This document shows positions 1 to 8,394 of a stretch of 64,000 nucleotides of DNA, in pieces. Source of the DNA: Streptomyces hyaluromycini (GTDB lineage: Bacteria > Actinomycetota > Actinomycetes > Streptomycetales > Streptomycetaceae); contig NZ_BCFL01000028.1 in assembly GCF_002217755.1 (NCBI RefSeq), positions 23,564 through 87,563 of the forward strand. Direction: 5' to 3'. Both the position numbers and the translations under genes were made by a program. Numbering within the stretch: position 1 is the first letter of the stretch; each line of letters opens with the position of its first letter. A model generated the notes under the pieces. The model had not been told where the DNA came from, searched no databases, and saw only the letters and a list, made by a program, of their open reading frames with translations.

Positions 1-307
1 CCTCGGGCGTCGCGTGGACGAGGGTCTTGCGGGCGTCGCCGGGATCCTTGCTGGTGCCGACCAGGCCTTCGGCGCGCAGGGCGGCGAGTGTCTCGGCCAT
101 CGACTGGCGGCGTACGTGCTCGGCCTGCGCCAGCTCGGTGGCCGTGACCGGACCCTCCTCGACGATGCGGGCCAGCGTGGTCAGCTGCGACCAGCTCCAC
201 CGCCGGTCACTGGGCGCCGACTCGGTGCGCAGCCGGGCACGCAGCCGGGTCATCGCCTTCATCAACTCGGCGGCGACCTCGGCCTCGGGGCTTGGGTCAC
301 TCGTCAT
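1..307 (-). CDS. MarR-family transcriptional regulator (C-terminus cut by window edge)
   Basis: About 102 codons are visible, reading from an ATG at 307 down to base 1, where the window cuts the gene. The visible part is a winged helix-turn-helix of the MarR type. A first helix is followed by a stretch beginning SWSQLTTLARI, a recognition helix around VRRQSMAETLAALRAEG, and the family's wing signature DPGDARKTL. MarR proteins are dimeric repressors released by small phenolic or oxidised ligands; the ligand here is not visible. The gene diverges from the LuxR-type regulator at 392, and a perfect inverted repeat between them (342-357) is a plausible operator. It is not a close copy of the two MarR paralogues further right. 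Confidence 0.85.
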   Translation of the reverse strand, partial: MTSDPSPEAEVAAELMKAMTRLRARLRTESAPSDRRWSWSQLTTLARIVEEGPVTATELAQAEHVRRQSMAETLAALRAEGLVGTSKDPGDARKTLVHATPE

Positions 308-341
308 CCGCCCACCATACCCAGCGCTCACCTCGCCCTTT

Positions 342-357
342 GCGCAACTGTTTGCGC
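342..357. promoter_or_regulatory. Inverted repeat GCGCAA-CTGT-TTGCGC, probable MarR operator
   Basis: A perfect 6-4-6 inverted repeat lies in the 84-bp gap between the divergent MarR gene and the LuxR-type regulator. It sits upstream of a TATATT -10-like box at 379-384. Its position suits autoregulation by the MarR protein together with control of the neighbour; this is inference. Confidence 0.45.
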
Positions 358-391
358 CGTCAAGCATTTTGGGGAGGCTATATTCAGATCT

Positions 392-3301
392 GTGAGCACC
401 TCCGAGAGGCGTCGTCAGACCGAGGAGCCGCCCCGATCCCCCTCGGGCGAGGGCCGGCTGCCGGGACGCAAGGCCGAGCTGGAACTGATCGACTCCCTGC
501 TCGCCGGTCTCGGTCAGGGCAGCTCCGGTCTCCTGCTGCACGGCGAGCCGGGGGTGGGCAAGACCGCGCTCCTCGACGCCGCCGCGACCCGGGCCACGGC
601 TCTCGGAATGCGGGTGCTGCGCGCCGCCGGCGTCCAGTCCGAGACCCGGATCCCGTACTCGGCGCTGCACCAGCTGCTGTACCCGGTGCGGCATGACGTG
701 GACCGGCTCGACGGGCACCACCGGGACGCCCTCCACCAGGTCTTCGACCTCACCCGGCCCCCGGCCCCGGAGCCGCTGGTGTCGACGGCGGTGCTCGCCC
801 TCCTGGAGCTGACCACCGCCGAGCGCGGCCTGCTGATGATCACCGACGACGTGGCGTGGTTCGACGAGGCCAGCGCGGCCGTCGTGGGATTCGTCGTACG
901 GCGCATCGCGGACGCCCCGATCGTCTTCCTGGCCGCCTCGCGGACCGGCACCGAGGACCTCTTCCGGCGGTCCGGGCTGCCCGAGCGCAAGGTCGAGTCG
1001 CTGGACACCGGAGGGGCGGGCGCCGTCCTGGACGCGCACGCGCCCGGGCTGGCGCCCGCCGTGCGCCGGCGGCTGCTGGCGGAGGCCGACGGCAACCCGC
1101 TCGCACTCCGGGAGTTGCCCGCGGCGCTGACCGACCGGCAGCTGAGCGGCCAGGACCCGCTCCCCGACCGGCTGCCGCTGTCCCGGCGGCTGGCGGCCAC
1201 CTGCGCCGGACTGCTCGCGGAGCTGCCCGCCCCCACCCGCACGCTGATGCTGCTGGCGGCCCTGGACGCCGACGCCGGGGTCACCACCCTGCGCATCGCG
1301 GCGCGGGGGTCGGCCGACATCGACGACCTCGTCCCGGCCGAGCGGGCCGGTCTGGTCCTCGCGCCCGCGGCCGGCCGCGGCCTCTCCTTCTGCCACCCGC
1401 TGATCGGCACGGCCGTGGTGGACCTGGCCCCGCCGAGCGACCGCCGGGCCGCGCACGAGGCGCTGGCCGCCGCCCTTGCCGACGATCCCGAGCGTCGCGC
1501 CTGGCACCTCGCGGAGGCCGCCACCGGGCCCGACGAGTCGGTGGCACGGGCGCTGGACGAGGCGGCACTGACCGCCTGGCGGCGCGGCGGGGCCGTCCCC
1601 GCCGAGCTGCCGGCGCCGGTCGGCGCGCTGGTCTCCGACCGGCGCCGGACCGCCGCGTCCACCGCGGTCACGGCGCTGGTGCGCGCCGGTGAGCTCAGCC
1701 CGCACCCGGTCGACCGCTCCCGCCGCCTGGTCGAGGCCGCCTTCCTCGCCACCATGACCGGTCAACTCGACCAGGTGAACCGGCTGCTGGCCGACGCCGG
1801 CCAGACCCCGGACACCCCGACCGGGCTGGTCTTCGCCGCCACCGCCCACCTCCTCACCCACGACGACGGCGACGTCGACGCCGCCTACCGGCTGCTGGCG
1901 CGGGCCCTGGACGACGTCACCGGCAAGGCCACGAAGGGCGACTGGGACCGGCTCGGGATCCTGTACACCCTGCTGCTGGTCAGCCTCTACACCCTCAGAC
2001 CCGAGCCGTGGAAGCTGCTCGACACCGCGATGGCCCGGTTCCCCCCGGAGGCGGTCACGCCCTTCCGGCTGTGTTACGACGCGTACGTCGACCCCACCCG
2101 CAAGTCCGAGGCGATCCGGGAGGGGCTCGCGGACGCGTTCGCGGAGCTGCCCACGGACGCGGCCCCCTGGCAGATCGTGCCGCTGGGGTTCGCCGCCGTC
2201 GCCATGGACGCCCTCGCCGACCACCGCTGCCTGCTGGTGCGCATGACCGAACGGGAACGCGACGGCGGCGCGATCGGCATGGTGATCCCGGCGCTGCTGC
2301 TGCTCTGCCAGGACTCCTATGTGCACGGACAGTGGGACGAGGCGGAACGGCTCGCGCAGGAGGGGCTGGACCTGGCGACGGCCTACGGCTACCAGTTCTG
2401 GGAGCGGCAGCTGCGGGCCGTGCTGGCCTCGGGCGCGGCGCTGCGCGGCAACGCCGACCTCGCCCGCAGCCGTAGCGAGGAGACCACCTCCTGGGCGGCG
2501 CCCCGCGGCATGGAGGTGACGGAGGGGTACGCGCGGTCGGCGCGCAACCTCGCGGCCATCGGGCAGGGCGACTACGAGGAGGCGCTCGCCCAGGCGGCGC
2601 GGATCGGCCCGCCCGGTGCCCCCACCCCCGGGGTGCCGGGCCGGTGGATGGTGCTGGACTTCGTGGAGGCGGCGGTCCGCACCGGCCGTCTGGAGGACGC
2701 CCGGGCGCATGTCCGCGCCGCCCAGGAGGCCGGCCTGCCCCGGATCGGGCCCCGCATCGAGCTGATCACCGCGGGGGCCGCCGCCGTGGCCGCCGACGAC
2801 GCGCAGGCCGCCGGGCTGTTCGAGGCCGCCCTGGCCCTTCCGGACGCCTCCCGCTGGCCCTGGGACTTCGCGCGCATCCGGTTCGCGTACGGCCAATGGC
2901 TGCGCCGTACCCACAACATGGCCGGGGCGCGGGTGCAGCTGAGCGCGGCCCTGGAGACGTTCGACCTGATCGGCGCCGCGATGATGGCACAGCGGGCCGC
3001 GGCCGAACTGCGCGCGACCGGCGTCTCCGTCACCGCCCGGTCCGACGCGGCGCCCGAGCCGCTGACCGCCCAGGAGCGGCAGATCGCCGAACTCGCGGCA
3101 ACGGGCCTGAGCAACAAGCAGATCGGCGAGCGGCTGTTCCTGTCGCACCGCACGGTCGGCTCGCATCTGTACCGCGTGTATCCCAAGCTGGGGATCACCT
3201 CGCGGGCCGCTCTCCGTGGCGCGCTGCAGGCGATGCCCGCCGCCGAGGAGGCCGGCCGGGCACCCGCCGACACGGACGGGCAACCGTCGGACGAGCGCTG
3301 A
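392..3301 (+). CDS. LuxR-family transcriptional regulator of the LAL type (AAA ATPase, 969 aa)
   Basis: A large ATP-binding regulator. The Walker A motif GEPGVGKT lies near residues 51-58, a Walker B-like strand (GLLMITDD) near 146-153, a long helical TPR-like middle, and a LuxR/GerE helix-turn-helix near residues 890-950 (LTAQERQIAELAATGLSNKQ, then HRTVGSHLYRVYPKLGI). LAL proteins of this size activate secondary-metabolite or catabolic genes after binding ATP and an effector. The GTG at 392 is chosen because the first residues lead straight into the AAA domain. A TATATT box at 379-384 would place the transcript start almost on this GTG, so a leaderless message is possible; a GGGGAGG at 371-377 is rather far away for a Shine-Dalgarno. 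The same frame stays open upstream to base 14, but that part overlaps the opposing MarR gene. Confidence 0.85.
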   Translation: MSTSERRRQTEEPPRSPSGEGRLPGRKAELELIDSLLAGLGQGSSGLLLHGEPGVGKTALLDAAATRATALGMRVLRAAGVQSETRIPYSALHQLLYPVRHDVDRLDGHHRDALHQVFDLTRPPAPEPLVSTAVLALLELTTAERGLLMITDDVAWFDEASAAVVGFVVRRIADAPIVFLAASRTGTEDLFRRSGLPERKVESLDTGGAGAVLDAHAPGLAPAVRRRLLAEADGNPLALRELPAALTDRQLSGQDPLPDRLPLSRRLAATCAGLLAELPAPTRTLMLLAALDADAGVTTLRIAARGSADIDDLVPAERAGLVLAPAAGRGLSFCHPLIGTAVVDLAPPSDRRAAHEALAAALADDPERRAWHLAEAATGPDESVARALDEAALTAWRRGGAVPAELPAPVGALVSDRRRTAASTAVTALVRAGELSPHPVDRSRRLVEAAFLATMTGQLDQVNRLLADAGQTPDTPTGLVFAATAHLLTHDDGDVDAAYRLLARALDDVTGKATKGDWDRLGILYTLLLVSLYTLRPEPWKLLDTAMARFPPEAVTPFRLCYDAYVDPTRKSEAIREGLADAFAELPTDAAPWQIVPLGFAAVAMDALADHRCLLVRMTERERDGGAIGMVIPALLLLCQDSYVHGQWDEAERLAQEGLDLATAYGYQFWERQLRAVLASGAALRGNADLARSRSEETTSWAAPRGMEVTEGYARSARNLAAIGQGDYEEALAQAARIGPPGAPTPGVPGRWMVLDFVEAAVRTGRLEDARAHVRAAQEAGLPRIGPRIELITAGAAAVAADDAQAAGLFEAALALPDASRWPWDFARIRFAYGQWLRRTHNMAGARVQLSAALETFDLIGAAMMAQRAAAELRATGVSVTARSDAAPEPLTAQERQIAELAATGLSNKQIGERLFLSHRTVGSHLYRVYPKLGITSRAALRGALQAMPAAEEAGRAPADTDGQPSDER

Positions 3302-3623
3302 GCGCTCCGCTGGAAGGGCCGCGATGTGCCGTCGGTCGACTGCGGCGCCGTCGTGGCTGGTCGCGCAGTTCCTCCCCCAGCCTTCGGCCGGGGGTACCCC
3401 CAGCGCCCCTTCGGGGCGCTCAAGAACCGCAGCGGACTTCGCCGGACCCGCTTAGCCGGACGAGCGCCGGCCAGACGAAAGCCTGCCGATCGGGCAGTAA
3501 CGGAATGAGTCGAATGACCGATCACACGGGGCCGTCGCGCCGCTAGCCTTCGTGCCCGTCATCGCGGTATTCCGGGCCGGGGTGGAAGTCGGCGCCGCGG
3601 CACCCTCGTTCACGGAGGTCACC
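3302..3623. other. Intergenic region with nested repeat, no gene seen
   Basis: No credible gene is seen. The stretch holds a dispersed intergenic repeat (3350-3411) and a hairpin made of GCGCCCCT-TCG-GGGCGC at about 3403-3419. The hairpin could terminate the LuxR transcript. Confidence 0.5.
3350..3411. repeat. Dispersed intergenic repeat interrupted by a ~30-bp double palindrome
   Basis: The left part reads GTGGCTGGTCGCGCAGTTC and the right part CGCCCCT, matching the repeat copies at 46761-46793 and 50722-50767. Between them, at 3371-3401, lies an extra segment made of two palindromes, CCCCCAGCCTTCGGCCGGGG and GGGGGTACCCCC. Almost the same segment occurs at 45131-45162 inside an acyl-CoA dehydrogenase gene. 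This looks like one small mobile palindrome sitting within another repeat. Confidence 0.7.
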
Positions 3624-4163
3624 TTGCTCAGTTCGCCCAACGCACTGCTCTGGCGCGGCCTGCTGGCCGTCGTCATCGGCATCGTCTCCGTCTCCTGGCC
3701 GGGCATCACCGTCGGCGCGTTCGTCGTCCTCTTCGCCGTATACGCGTTCATGTACGCGGTGATGGACGGGGTCCGCGCCTTCAGCAGCGACCGGGTGGGT
3801 CCGGTGCTGGGGTGGCTGCTGCTGGCCGTGCTGTCGGTCGTGGCCGGCGTCAGCTCCCTGGCGTGGCCGGGCATCACGGCCCTGGTGCTCACCCTCTGGG
3901 TCGCCGCGTGGGCCCTGGCGACGGGTGCCACGGAGGTGGGCCTGGCCTTCCTGCGCGGTGAGACGGCGGGTGAGCGCGCCCTGTTCCTGCTGACCGGCCT
4001 CGTGTCGGTCGCGCTCGGGTTCGTCCTGTTCGTGCGGCCGGACATCGGTGCCGTCTCGCTCGCCACCGTCTTCGGTCTCTTCAGCATCGTGCACGGCATC
4101 TCGGCGGTCTTCGCCTCGTCGGAGGTGCGCCGCCGGCGCCGGCCGCAGCCGCTCGGCGGCTGA
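3624..4163 (+). CDS. HdeD-family membrane protein (DUF308)
   Basis: A hydrophobic protein of about 179 residues with six predicted membrane segments in three pairs. Each pair contains the DUF308/HdeD hallmark, seen as SWPGIT, LAWPGIT and VRPDIG at the segment turns. HdeD in E. coli is linked to acid resistance, but the role of actinobacterial members is unknown. The TTG at 3624 is preferred because GGAGG lies five bases upstream (3614-3618) and the first membrane segment starts soon after. An in-frame ATG does not occur early, and a GTG at 3552 would add 24 residues of non-membrane sequence. It stands alone between the LuxR gene and the LLM oxidoreductase. Confidence 0.75.
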   Translation: MLSSPNALLWRGLLAVVIGIVSVSWPGITVGAFVVLFAVYAFMYAVMDGVRAFSSDRVGPVLGWLLLAVLSVVAGVSSLAWPGITALVLTLWVAAWALATGATEVGLAFLRGETAGERALFLLTGLVSVALGFVLFVRPDIGAVSLATVFGLFSIVHGISAVFASSEVRRRRRPQPLGG

Positions 4164-4180
4164 CCGATCGCCCAATTTCC

Positions 4181-4196
4181 TTGCTTGACAAAGCAC
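4181..4196. promoter_or_regulatory. MarR-type operator TGCTT-GACA-AAGCA overlapping a -35 box
   Basis: The palindrome TGCTTGACAAAGCA spans 4182-4195. The hexamer TTGACA (4185-4190) is embedded in it and reads as a -35 element for the LLM oxidoreductase, with a CATACT-like -10 about 19 bases downstream. The same palindrome occurs at 5187, 10294 and 16615. Occupancy by a regulator would block RNA polymerase directly. Confidence 0.7.
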
Positions 4197-4249
4197 ATAT
4201 GGGTCCCGGCATACTCGATGGCGACAGGTTCGGATCACGGAAGGCCCGC

Positions 4250-5128
4250 ATGAACCTCGGCATCGCCATCGCGGATTTCACCCAGCCCGGCGGCCCGGCG
4301 GGCATCGCACGCCATGTGGCCCGGCTCGCCCGGAGCGCGGAGGAGTTCGGCTTCCGCCGGATCGCCGTCATGGACCACCTGTTCCAGATCGGGATCGTGG
4401 GCGCCTCCGAGCAGGAGATGCTGGAGGCGTACACGACCCTGGGCTATCTGGCCGCGGCCACCGAGCGGGCGGAGCTGCTCGCGCTGGTGACCTCGGCCGG
4501 ATACCGGGAACCCGGGCTGCTGGCCAAGATGATCACCACGCTCGACGTGCTCTCGGAGGGCCGCGCCGCCCTGGGCATCGGGATCGGCGCCGGCTTCAAC
4601 CTCGCCGAGGCACGCGGGCTCGGACTGCCGTTCCCGCCCGTCGCGGAGCGGTTCGAGCGACTGGAGGAGACGCTGCAGATCTGCCTGCAGATGTGGAGCG
4701 ACGACGAGAAACCCTTCGACGGCCGCCACTACCGCCTCGAACGCACCCTCAACTCCCCCCGCACGGTGCGGCGTCCGCACCCGCCGATCCTGATCGGCGG
4801 CTCCGGCGAGCGCAAGACGCTGCGGCTCGTCGCGGAGTACGCGAACGCCTGCAACCTCTTCCACGGCCCGGACCTGCCGCACAAGCTCGACGTGCTCCGC
4901 CGGCACTGCGACCGGGCCGGACGCGACTACGACGAGATCGAGAAGACGGTCCTGCTCCCCCTCGACCCCGGAGCGCGCGGCGAGCGGATCCCCGCCCTGC
5001 TCGCGGAGTTGCGGCGACTGGACCGCATCGGCATCGACCACGTCATCGGCCCGGTCCGCGGCGCCGACCAGCATGCCGCGCTGCGGCTGCTGGGCGAGCG
5101 CGTCGTACCGGAAGCGATGCGGATCTGA
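4250..5128 (+). CDS. LLM-class (luciferase-like) F420- or flavin-dependent oxidoreductase
   Basis: A 292-residue member of the bacterial luciferase-like superfamily, which folds as a TIM barrel and oxidises substrates with reduced FMN or F420. It opens with the strand MNLGIAIADF, carries RIAVMDHLFQ (the usual D-H after strand 2), the helix-strand GRAALGIGIGAGFN, and the family motif HPPILIGGSGERKTLRLVAEYAN near residues 180-205. Many such actinobacterial proteins use F420; the cofactor cannot be fixed from sequence alone. The ATG at 4250 starts at the family's usual N-terminus. It is the first gene downstream of the operator at 4181-4196, which suggests MarR control. The substrate is unknown. 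Confidence 0.85.
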   Translation: MNLGIAIADFTQPGGPAGIARHVARLARSAEEFGFRRIAVMDHLFQIGIVGASEQEMLEAYTTLGYLAAATERAELLALVTSAGYREPGLLAKMITTLDVLSEGRAALGIGIGAGFNLAEARGLGLPFPPVAERFERLEETLQICLQMWSDDEKPFDGRHYRLERTLNSPRTVRRPHPPILIGGSGERKTLRLVAEYANACNLFHGPDLPHKLDVLRRHCDRAGRDYDEIEKTVLLPLDPGARGERIPALLAELRRLDRIGIDHVIGPVRGADQHAALRLLGERVVPEAMRI

Positions 5129-5184
5129 CCGGGCCCGCCATGACGACACCGGCACCGACACCAACACCGATTCCGACCAATTTA

Positions 5185-5200
5185 TTTGCTTGCCAAAGCA
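5185..5200. promoter_or_regulatory. MarR-type operator TGCTT-GCCA-AAGCA
   Basis: The palindrome at 5187-5200 has the same 5-4-5 layout as the site at 4182 and lies 28 bases before the ATG of the GMC oxidoreductase. TTGCCA inside it could act as a weak -35. It marks the GMC gene as a second target of the proposed MarR regulon. Confidence 0.65.
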
Positions 5201-5227
5201 CGGTTCAATTCTGAAGGAGAGACGCAG

Positions 5228-6757
5228 ATGAGCACCCCGAGCGAACACCCCGCAGCGCACGAGGCCGATGTCGTCATCGTCGGCGGCGGTTCCGCGGGCG
5301 CCGTACTCGCCGCCCGGCTCAGCGAGGATCCAGGGCGCACGGTCCTGCTGGTCGAGGCGGGCCCCGACTACCCCGCCGACCGCGTCCCCGAGGGACTGCT
5401 GACCCCGCACCTCCTGGCCGACCCCGACCACGACTGGGGCTACACCGCGCGCGCCACCGACCGCGCCCCGAGCATCGCGGCCCCGCGCGGCCGGACCATG
5501 GGCGGCAGTTCCGCGGTGAACGCCGGTGTGGCGATCCGGGCGCGCGCCGCCGACTTCGCCGCCTGGGCGGACCGCTACGGGATCAAGGGCTGGTCGTACG
5601 ACGAGGTCCTGCCGGTCTTCCGGGACATGGAGAACACCCCCGCCGGCGACCCCGCCCGCCACGGCCGCACCGGCCCCTTCCCGATCCGGCAGTGGACCTA
5701 CGCGGAACTCACCTCCCCGATGCGGGCGTTCGTGGACAGCGCGGCGTGCCTGGGCTTCCGGCGCAACGACGACTTCAACGGCGAGCGGCAGGACGGCACC
5801 GGCGCCTACCCGGTGAACATCGTGGACGGGGTGCGCCAGAGCACCGCCCTGGCGTATCTGACGCCGCAGGTGCGCAACCGTCCCAACCTGACCGTGTTCA
5901 GCGACGTCACGGTCGACCGGGTGCTGGTCGAGGACGGCAGGGCGCGGGGTGTCGTCAGCGCGTCGGGCACGGTCTTCCGGGCCGGTGAGGTGGTGCTGAG
6001 CGCGGGCTCGTACGGCAGCCCGGCCATCCTGCTGCGCTCCGGCGTCGGCCCGGCCGCGGACCTGCGCGGCCTCGGCATCGAGGTGGTCGCCGACCTGCCC
6101 GTCGGCCGCCGGCTCCAGGACCACCCGTTCTTTCACTCGCTGTTCGCGCTCGCGCCCGAGCACCAGACCATGACGTCCGCCTTCGCCGCCCACCTCTGGC
6201 TCGCCTCGCGCGAGGCGGGCCCCGGTGAACTGGACCTCGCGGTCGTCGGCACCCAGCTGCTGGACGGCTCCTTCAGCCCGACCGGCGGGGCGATGGTCCT
6301 CGCGGCGGCCGTCACCCGGCCGGAGTCGCGCGGCTCGGTGCGGCTGGCCGGTCGTGACCCGTACGACGCCCCGGTCATCGACGACAACTACCTGGCGACG
6401 GACCGGGACCGTCGCCGCATGCTGGAGGCCGTGCGGCTGGTGCGCCGCCTCGCGGGCAGCGCGCCGCTCGCCGGTGCGGTGGCGGCGGAACTGGTGCCGG
6501 GCACGGCCGTGGGCGACGACGAGCTGGCGGCGGCGATCGAGAGCGGCATCGCCACCTACGGGCATCCGACGTCGACGGTGCCGATGGGCGGGCCCGAGGA
6601 CCGGTGGGCCGTCGTGGACGAGTCCGGTGCGGTCAAGGGGCTGTCGGGGCTGCGGGTGGTGGACGCCTCGATCATGCCCGAGGTGCCGTCGACGGTGACC
6701 AACGCCACCACCATCATGATCGCCGAGCTCATCGCCCGGCGCGTGTACGGAAGTTAG
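5228..6757 (+). CDS. GMC-family FAD-dependent oxidoreductase (choline/alcohol dehydrogenase type)
   Basis: A 509-residue glucose-methanol-choline oxidoreductase. The FAD-binding motif VIVGGGSAGAVLAARLSE lies near residues 16-33, the first GMC signature around GRTMGGSSAVNAG near residues 90-105, the second around GSYGSPAILLRSGVG, and the C-terminal catalytic region contains YGHPTST and STVTNATT, supplying the His and Asn expected in the active site. The family oxidises primary or aromatic alcohols, choline and sugars, and some members act on cyanohydrins; the substrate here is not determinable. The ATG at 5228 follows AAGGAGA at 5214-5220 with good spacing. The gene has its own MarR-type operator and converges with the LtrA-like gene across a 20-bp repeat array. 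Confidence 0.88.
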   Translation: MSTPSEHPAAHEADVVIVGGGSAGAVLAARLSEDPGRTVLLVEAGPDYPADRVPEGLLTPHLLADPDHDWGYTARATDRAPSIAAPRGRTMGGSSAVNAGVAIRARAADFAAWADRYGIKGWSYDEVLPVFRDMENTPAGDPARHGRTGPFPIRQWTYAELTSPMRAFVDSAACLGFRRNDDFNGERQDGTGAYPVNIVDGVRQSTALAYLTPQVRNRPNLTVFSDVTVDRVLVEDGRARGVVSASGTVFRAGEVVLSAGSYGSPAILLRSGVGPAADLRGLGIEVVADLPVGRRLQDHPFFHSLFALAPEHQTMTSAFAAHLWLASREAGPGELDLAVVGTQLLDGSFSPTGGAMVLAAAVTRPESRGSVRLAGRDPYDAPVIDDNYLATDRDRRRMLEAVRLVRRLAGSAPLAGAVAAELVPGTAVGDDELAAAIESGIATYGHPTSTVPMGGPEDRWAVVDESGAVKGLSGLRVVDASIMPEVPSTVTNATTIMIAELIARRVYGS

Positions 6758-6774
6758 ATCCACCGCCGGCCCGC

Positions 6775-7032
6775 CGGGGTGCCGACGACTCGGCGGGGTG
6801 GCGACGACCCGCCGAGGTCTTGGGGATCCGGCGAGATACCGACGACCCGCCGGGGGTAAGGGCGACCCGGCGAGGTACCGCCGATCCTCCGAGGTACCGG
6901 CGACCCCGCCGAGGTACCGGCAACCCCGCCGAGGTACCGGCAACCCCGCCGAGGTACCGGCAACCCCGCCGAGGTACCGGCAACCCGGCCAGGTGCCGGT
7001 GATCCGGCGGGGTGCCGGTGATCCGGTGATCC
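6775..7032. repeat. Tandem array of ~13 units of 19-20 bp (CCGCCGAGGTACCGGCAACC)
   Basis: The centre (about 6900-6975) holds near-identical 20-bp units. Units to both sides diverge gradually but keep the spacing. Each central unit contains the palindrome GGTACC. The array fills the gap between the convergent GMC oxidoreductase and LtrA-like genes, where it could act as a terminator or as a recombination-prone spacer. There are no unique spacers, so it is not CRISPR. Confidence 0.85.
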
Positions 7033-7051
7033 GGCCTCTGGCCTTGTGGGT

Positions 7052-8272
7052 TCAGAGGACCGCTGTCTCGTCCCGGCTCAGTCGGTGGGTCACGGCGAGG
7101 CCCCAGGGGATGCCGAGGAGGGCGACGAGCGCGAGTCCGAGGAGCAGGGGGGCGGGACGTGCGGCGCCCAGGGCCACGACCACGACGGCGACGGCCAGGC
7201 TGGTGCGGGCGAGCGGCCGGTAGAGGTCCCGCTCGTCCCGCCAGGCCTGCAGCCCGGTGGCGAGCAGCATCGTCCCGGTGAGGACGACGGCCACGCCCCC
7301 GCACAGCACCCAGGCGGTGGCGGCGGGCGTCCGGCCGGCGTGGGCGTGCTCGACCAGGCCCACCATCGCGGCGCCCATGGCGGTCACGGCCGCCGTGAGC
7401 GGCAGATGGGTGAGCATCCACCCGGCGGTCACCGTACGCGTGCGCCGGGGCGGCCGGTGGCCGGCGAAGTCGAAGTACGTCCACCAGGCGCCGAAGCCGA
7501 CCACCACGGCCACCAGTCCGACCGCGAGGCTCATGGCGGTGGTCGGCTCGCCCGCGAGGCCGTCCACGACGCCCGTCACGGTCTCGCCGAGCACGATGAT
7601 GATGAGCAGCCCGAACCGCTCGACGAGCGCCTCGGTGAGGGCGAGCGCCGACTCCTGGGCCGGAGCGGCCGCCAGGGTCATCCACGCGAACCCGCCGAGG
7701 TAGGCGAGGACCAGCAGGCCCCAGGTCAACAGCCGGGTGCCGGCGGGCAGTCCGGCGCTCCCGAGGAGGACGGCCGCGCAGGCCGCCGTCCCGATGACGT
7801 ACAGCCGGGTGGGCTTGCGGAACTCCGCGGAGCTGCCGCGTCCGGCAAGGAACCAGAGCACGGCCAGGACCGCGAACAGGATCCCGGCGTTGACCGCGAA
7901 ATGGGCGCCCTCCGCGCCGCCGGCCTTGGGGATGAACGCGCCCAGCGGGACGAGGACGAGGATCTGCAGGAGGAAGAGGCTGCGGCCCCGGGCGTCGTCG
8001 TGGCCGTGCAGGTCGTGGTGGAGGGTGCCGTTCAGCCAGGCGGTCCACACCAGGGCGAACACGACCGCGAACTCGCCGAGCCCGTGCCAGGTGAGATGGT
8101 CCGCCAGATGGTGCGCGGCCTGGGCCACCAGGACGACCACGATCAGGTCGTAGAACAGTTCCAGCGGGCCGACCACCCGGTGCCGCGGCTGTTCCCCGTG
8201 GGCGCGCGGCGGCCGCCACAGCTGCCGGCGCAGCCGGGCCCAGGTCTCCCGCCCCTCCGGTCGCGAGGTCAT
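7052..8272 (-). CDS. LtrA-like low-temperature-requirement family membrane protein
   Basis: A 406-residue integral membrane protein with about ten to twelve hydrophobic segments. After a short basic N-terminus, VVGPLELFYDLIVVVLVAQ and the later FGLLIIIVLGETVTGVV match the two hallmark regions of the LtrA family (ELFFDL...V and E-x2-G-LI-I..LGE). LtrA was named in Listeria for growth at low temperature, but its biochemical role is unknown. The ATG at 8272 gives the family-typical N-terminus. The gene is transcribed leftward and converges with the GMC oxidoreductase. An inverted repeat, AACGTC-N5-GACGTT, lies just upstream at 8346-8362, so it may have its own regulator. Confidence 0.8.
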   Translation of the reverse strand: MTSRPEGRETWARLRRQLWRPPRAHGEQPRHRVVGPLELFYDLIVVVLVAQAAHHLADHLTWHGLGEFAVVFALVWTAWLNGTLHHDLHGHDDARGRSLFLLQILVLVPLGAFIPKAGGAEGAHFAVNAGILFAVLAVLWFLAGRGSSAEFRKPTRLYVIGTAACAAVLLGSAGLPAGTRLLTWGLLVLAYLGGFAWMTLAAAPAQESALALTEALVERFGLLIIIVLGETVTGVVDGLAGEPTTAMSLAVGLVAVVVGFGAWWTYFDFAGHRPPRRTRTVTAGWMLTHLPLTAAVTAMGAAMVGLVEHAHAGRTPAATAWVLCGGVAVVLTGTMLLATGLQAWRDERDLYRPLARTSLAVAVVVVALGAARPAPLLLGLALVALLGIPWGLAVTHRLSRDETAVL

Positions 8273-8345
8273 GCCGGCGGTCTCGGCCGAGATCGCTCCT
8301 GCATGGCTTCTCCCCGGGGTCGTGGTCCGGCCGGAGCCGCACAGG

Positions 8346-8362
8346 AACGTCTGTTTGACGTT
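8346..8362. promoter_or_regulatory. Inverted repeat AACGTC-TGTTT-GACGTT upstream of the LtrA-like gene
   Basis: A perfect 6-5-6 inverted repeat lies in the 122-bp gap between the LtrA-like gene and the MarR gene. It is about 75 bases from the LtrA ATG and could be an operator. It does not resemble the TGCTT-N4-AAGCA sites. Confidence 0.35.
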
Positions 8363-8394
8363 TGTATATTAGCGGGAGGCTTCGGCAGGGCGGC

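Noticed and set aside
1..307. Plus-strand frame from base 14 into the LuxR gene as an N-terminal extension
   Set aside because: It would overlap the whole divergent MarR gene and its operator, and adds low-complexity residues ahead of the AAA domain.
4235..6943. A 902-codon open frame on the minus strand opposite the LLM and GMC genes
   Set aside because: It is antisense to two well-supported enzymes. Its composition (Gly/Arg/Asp-rich low complexity) and lack of motifs are what a GC-rich genome produces opposite real genes.
6775..7032. The 20-bp array as a CRISPR array
   Set aside because: Units abut without unique spacers, the repeat is only 20 bp and no cas genes are present.
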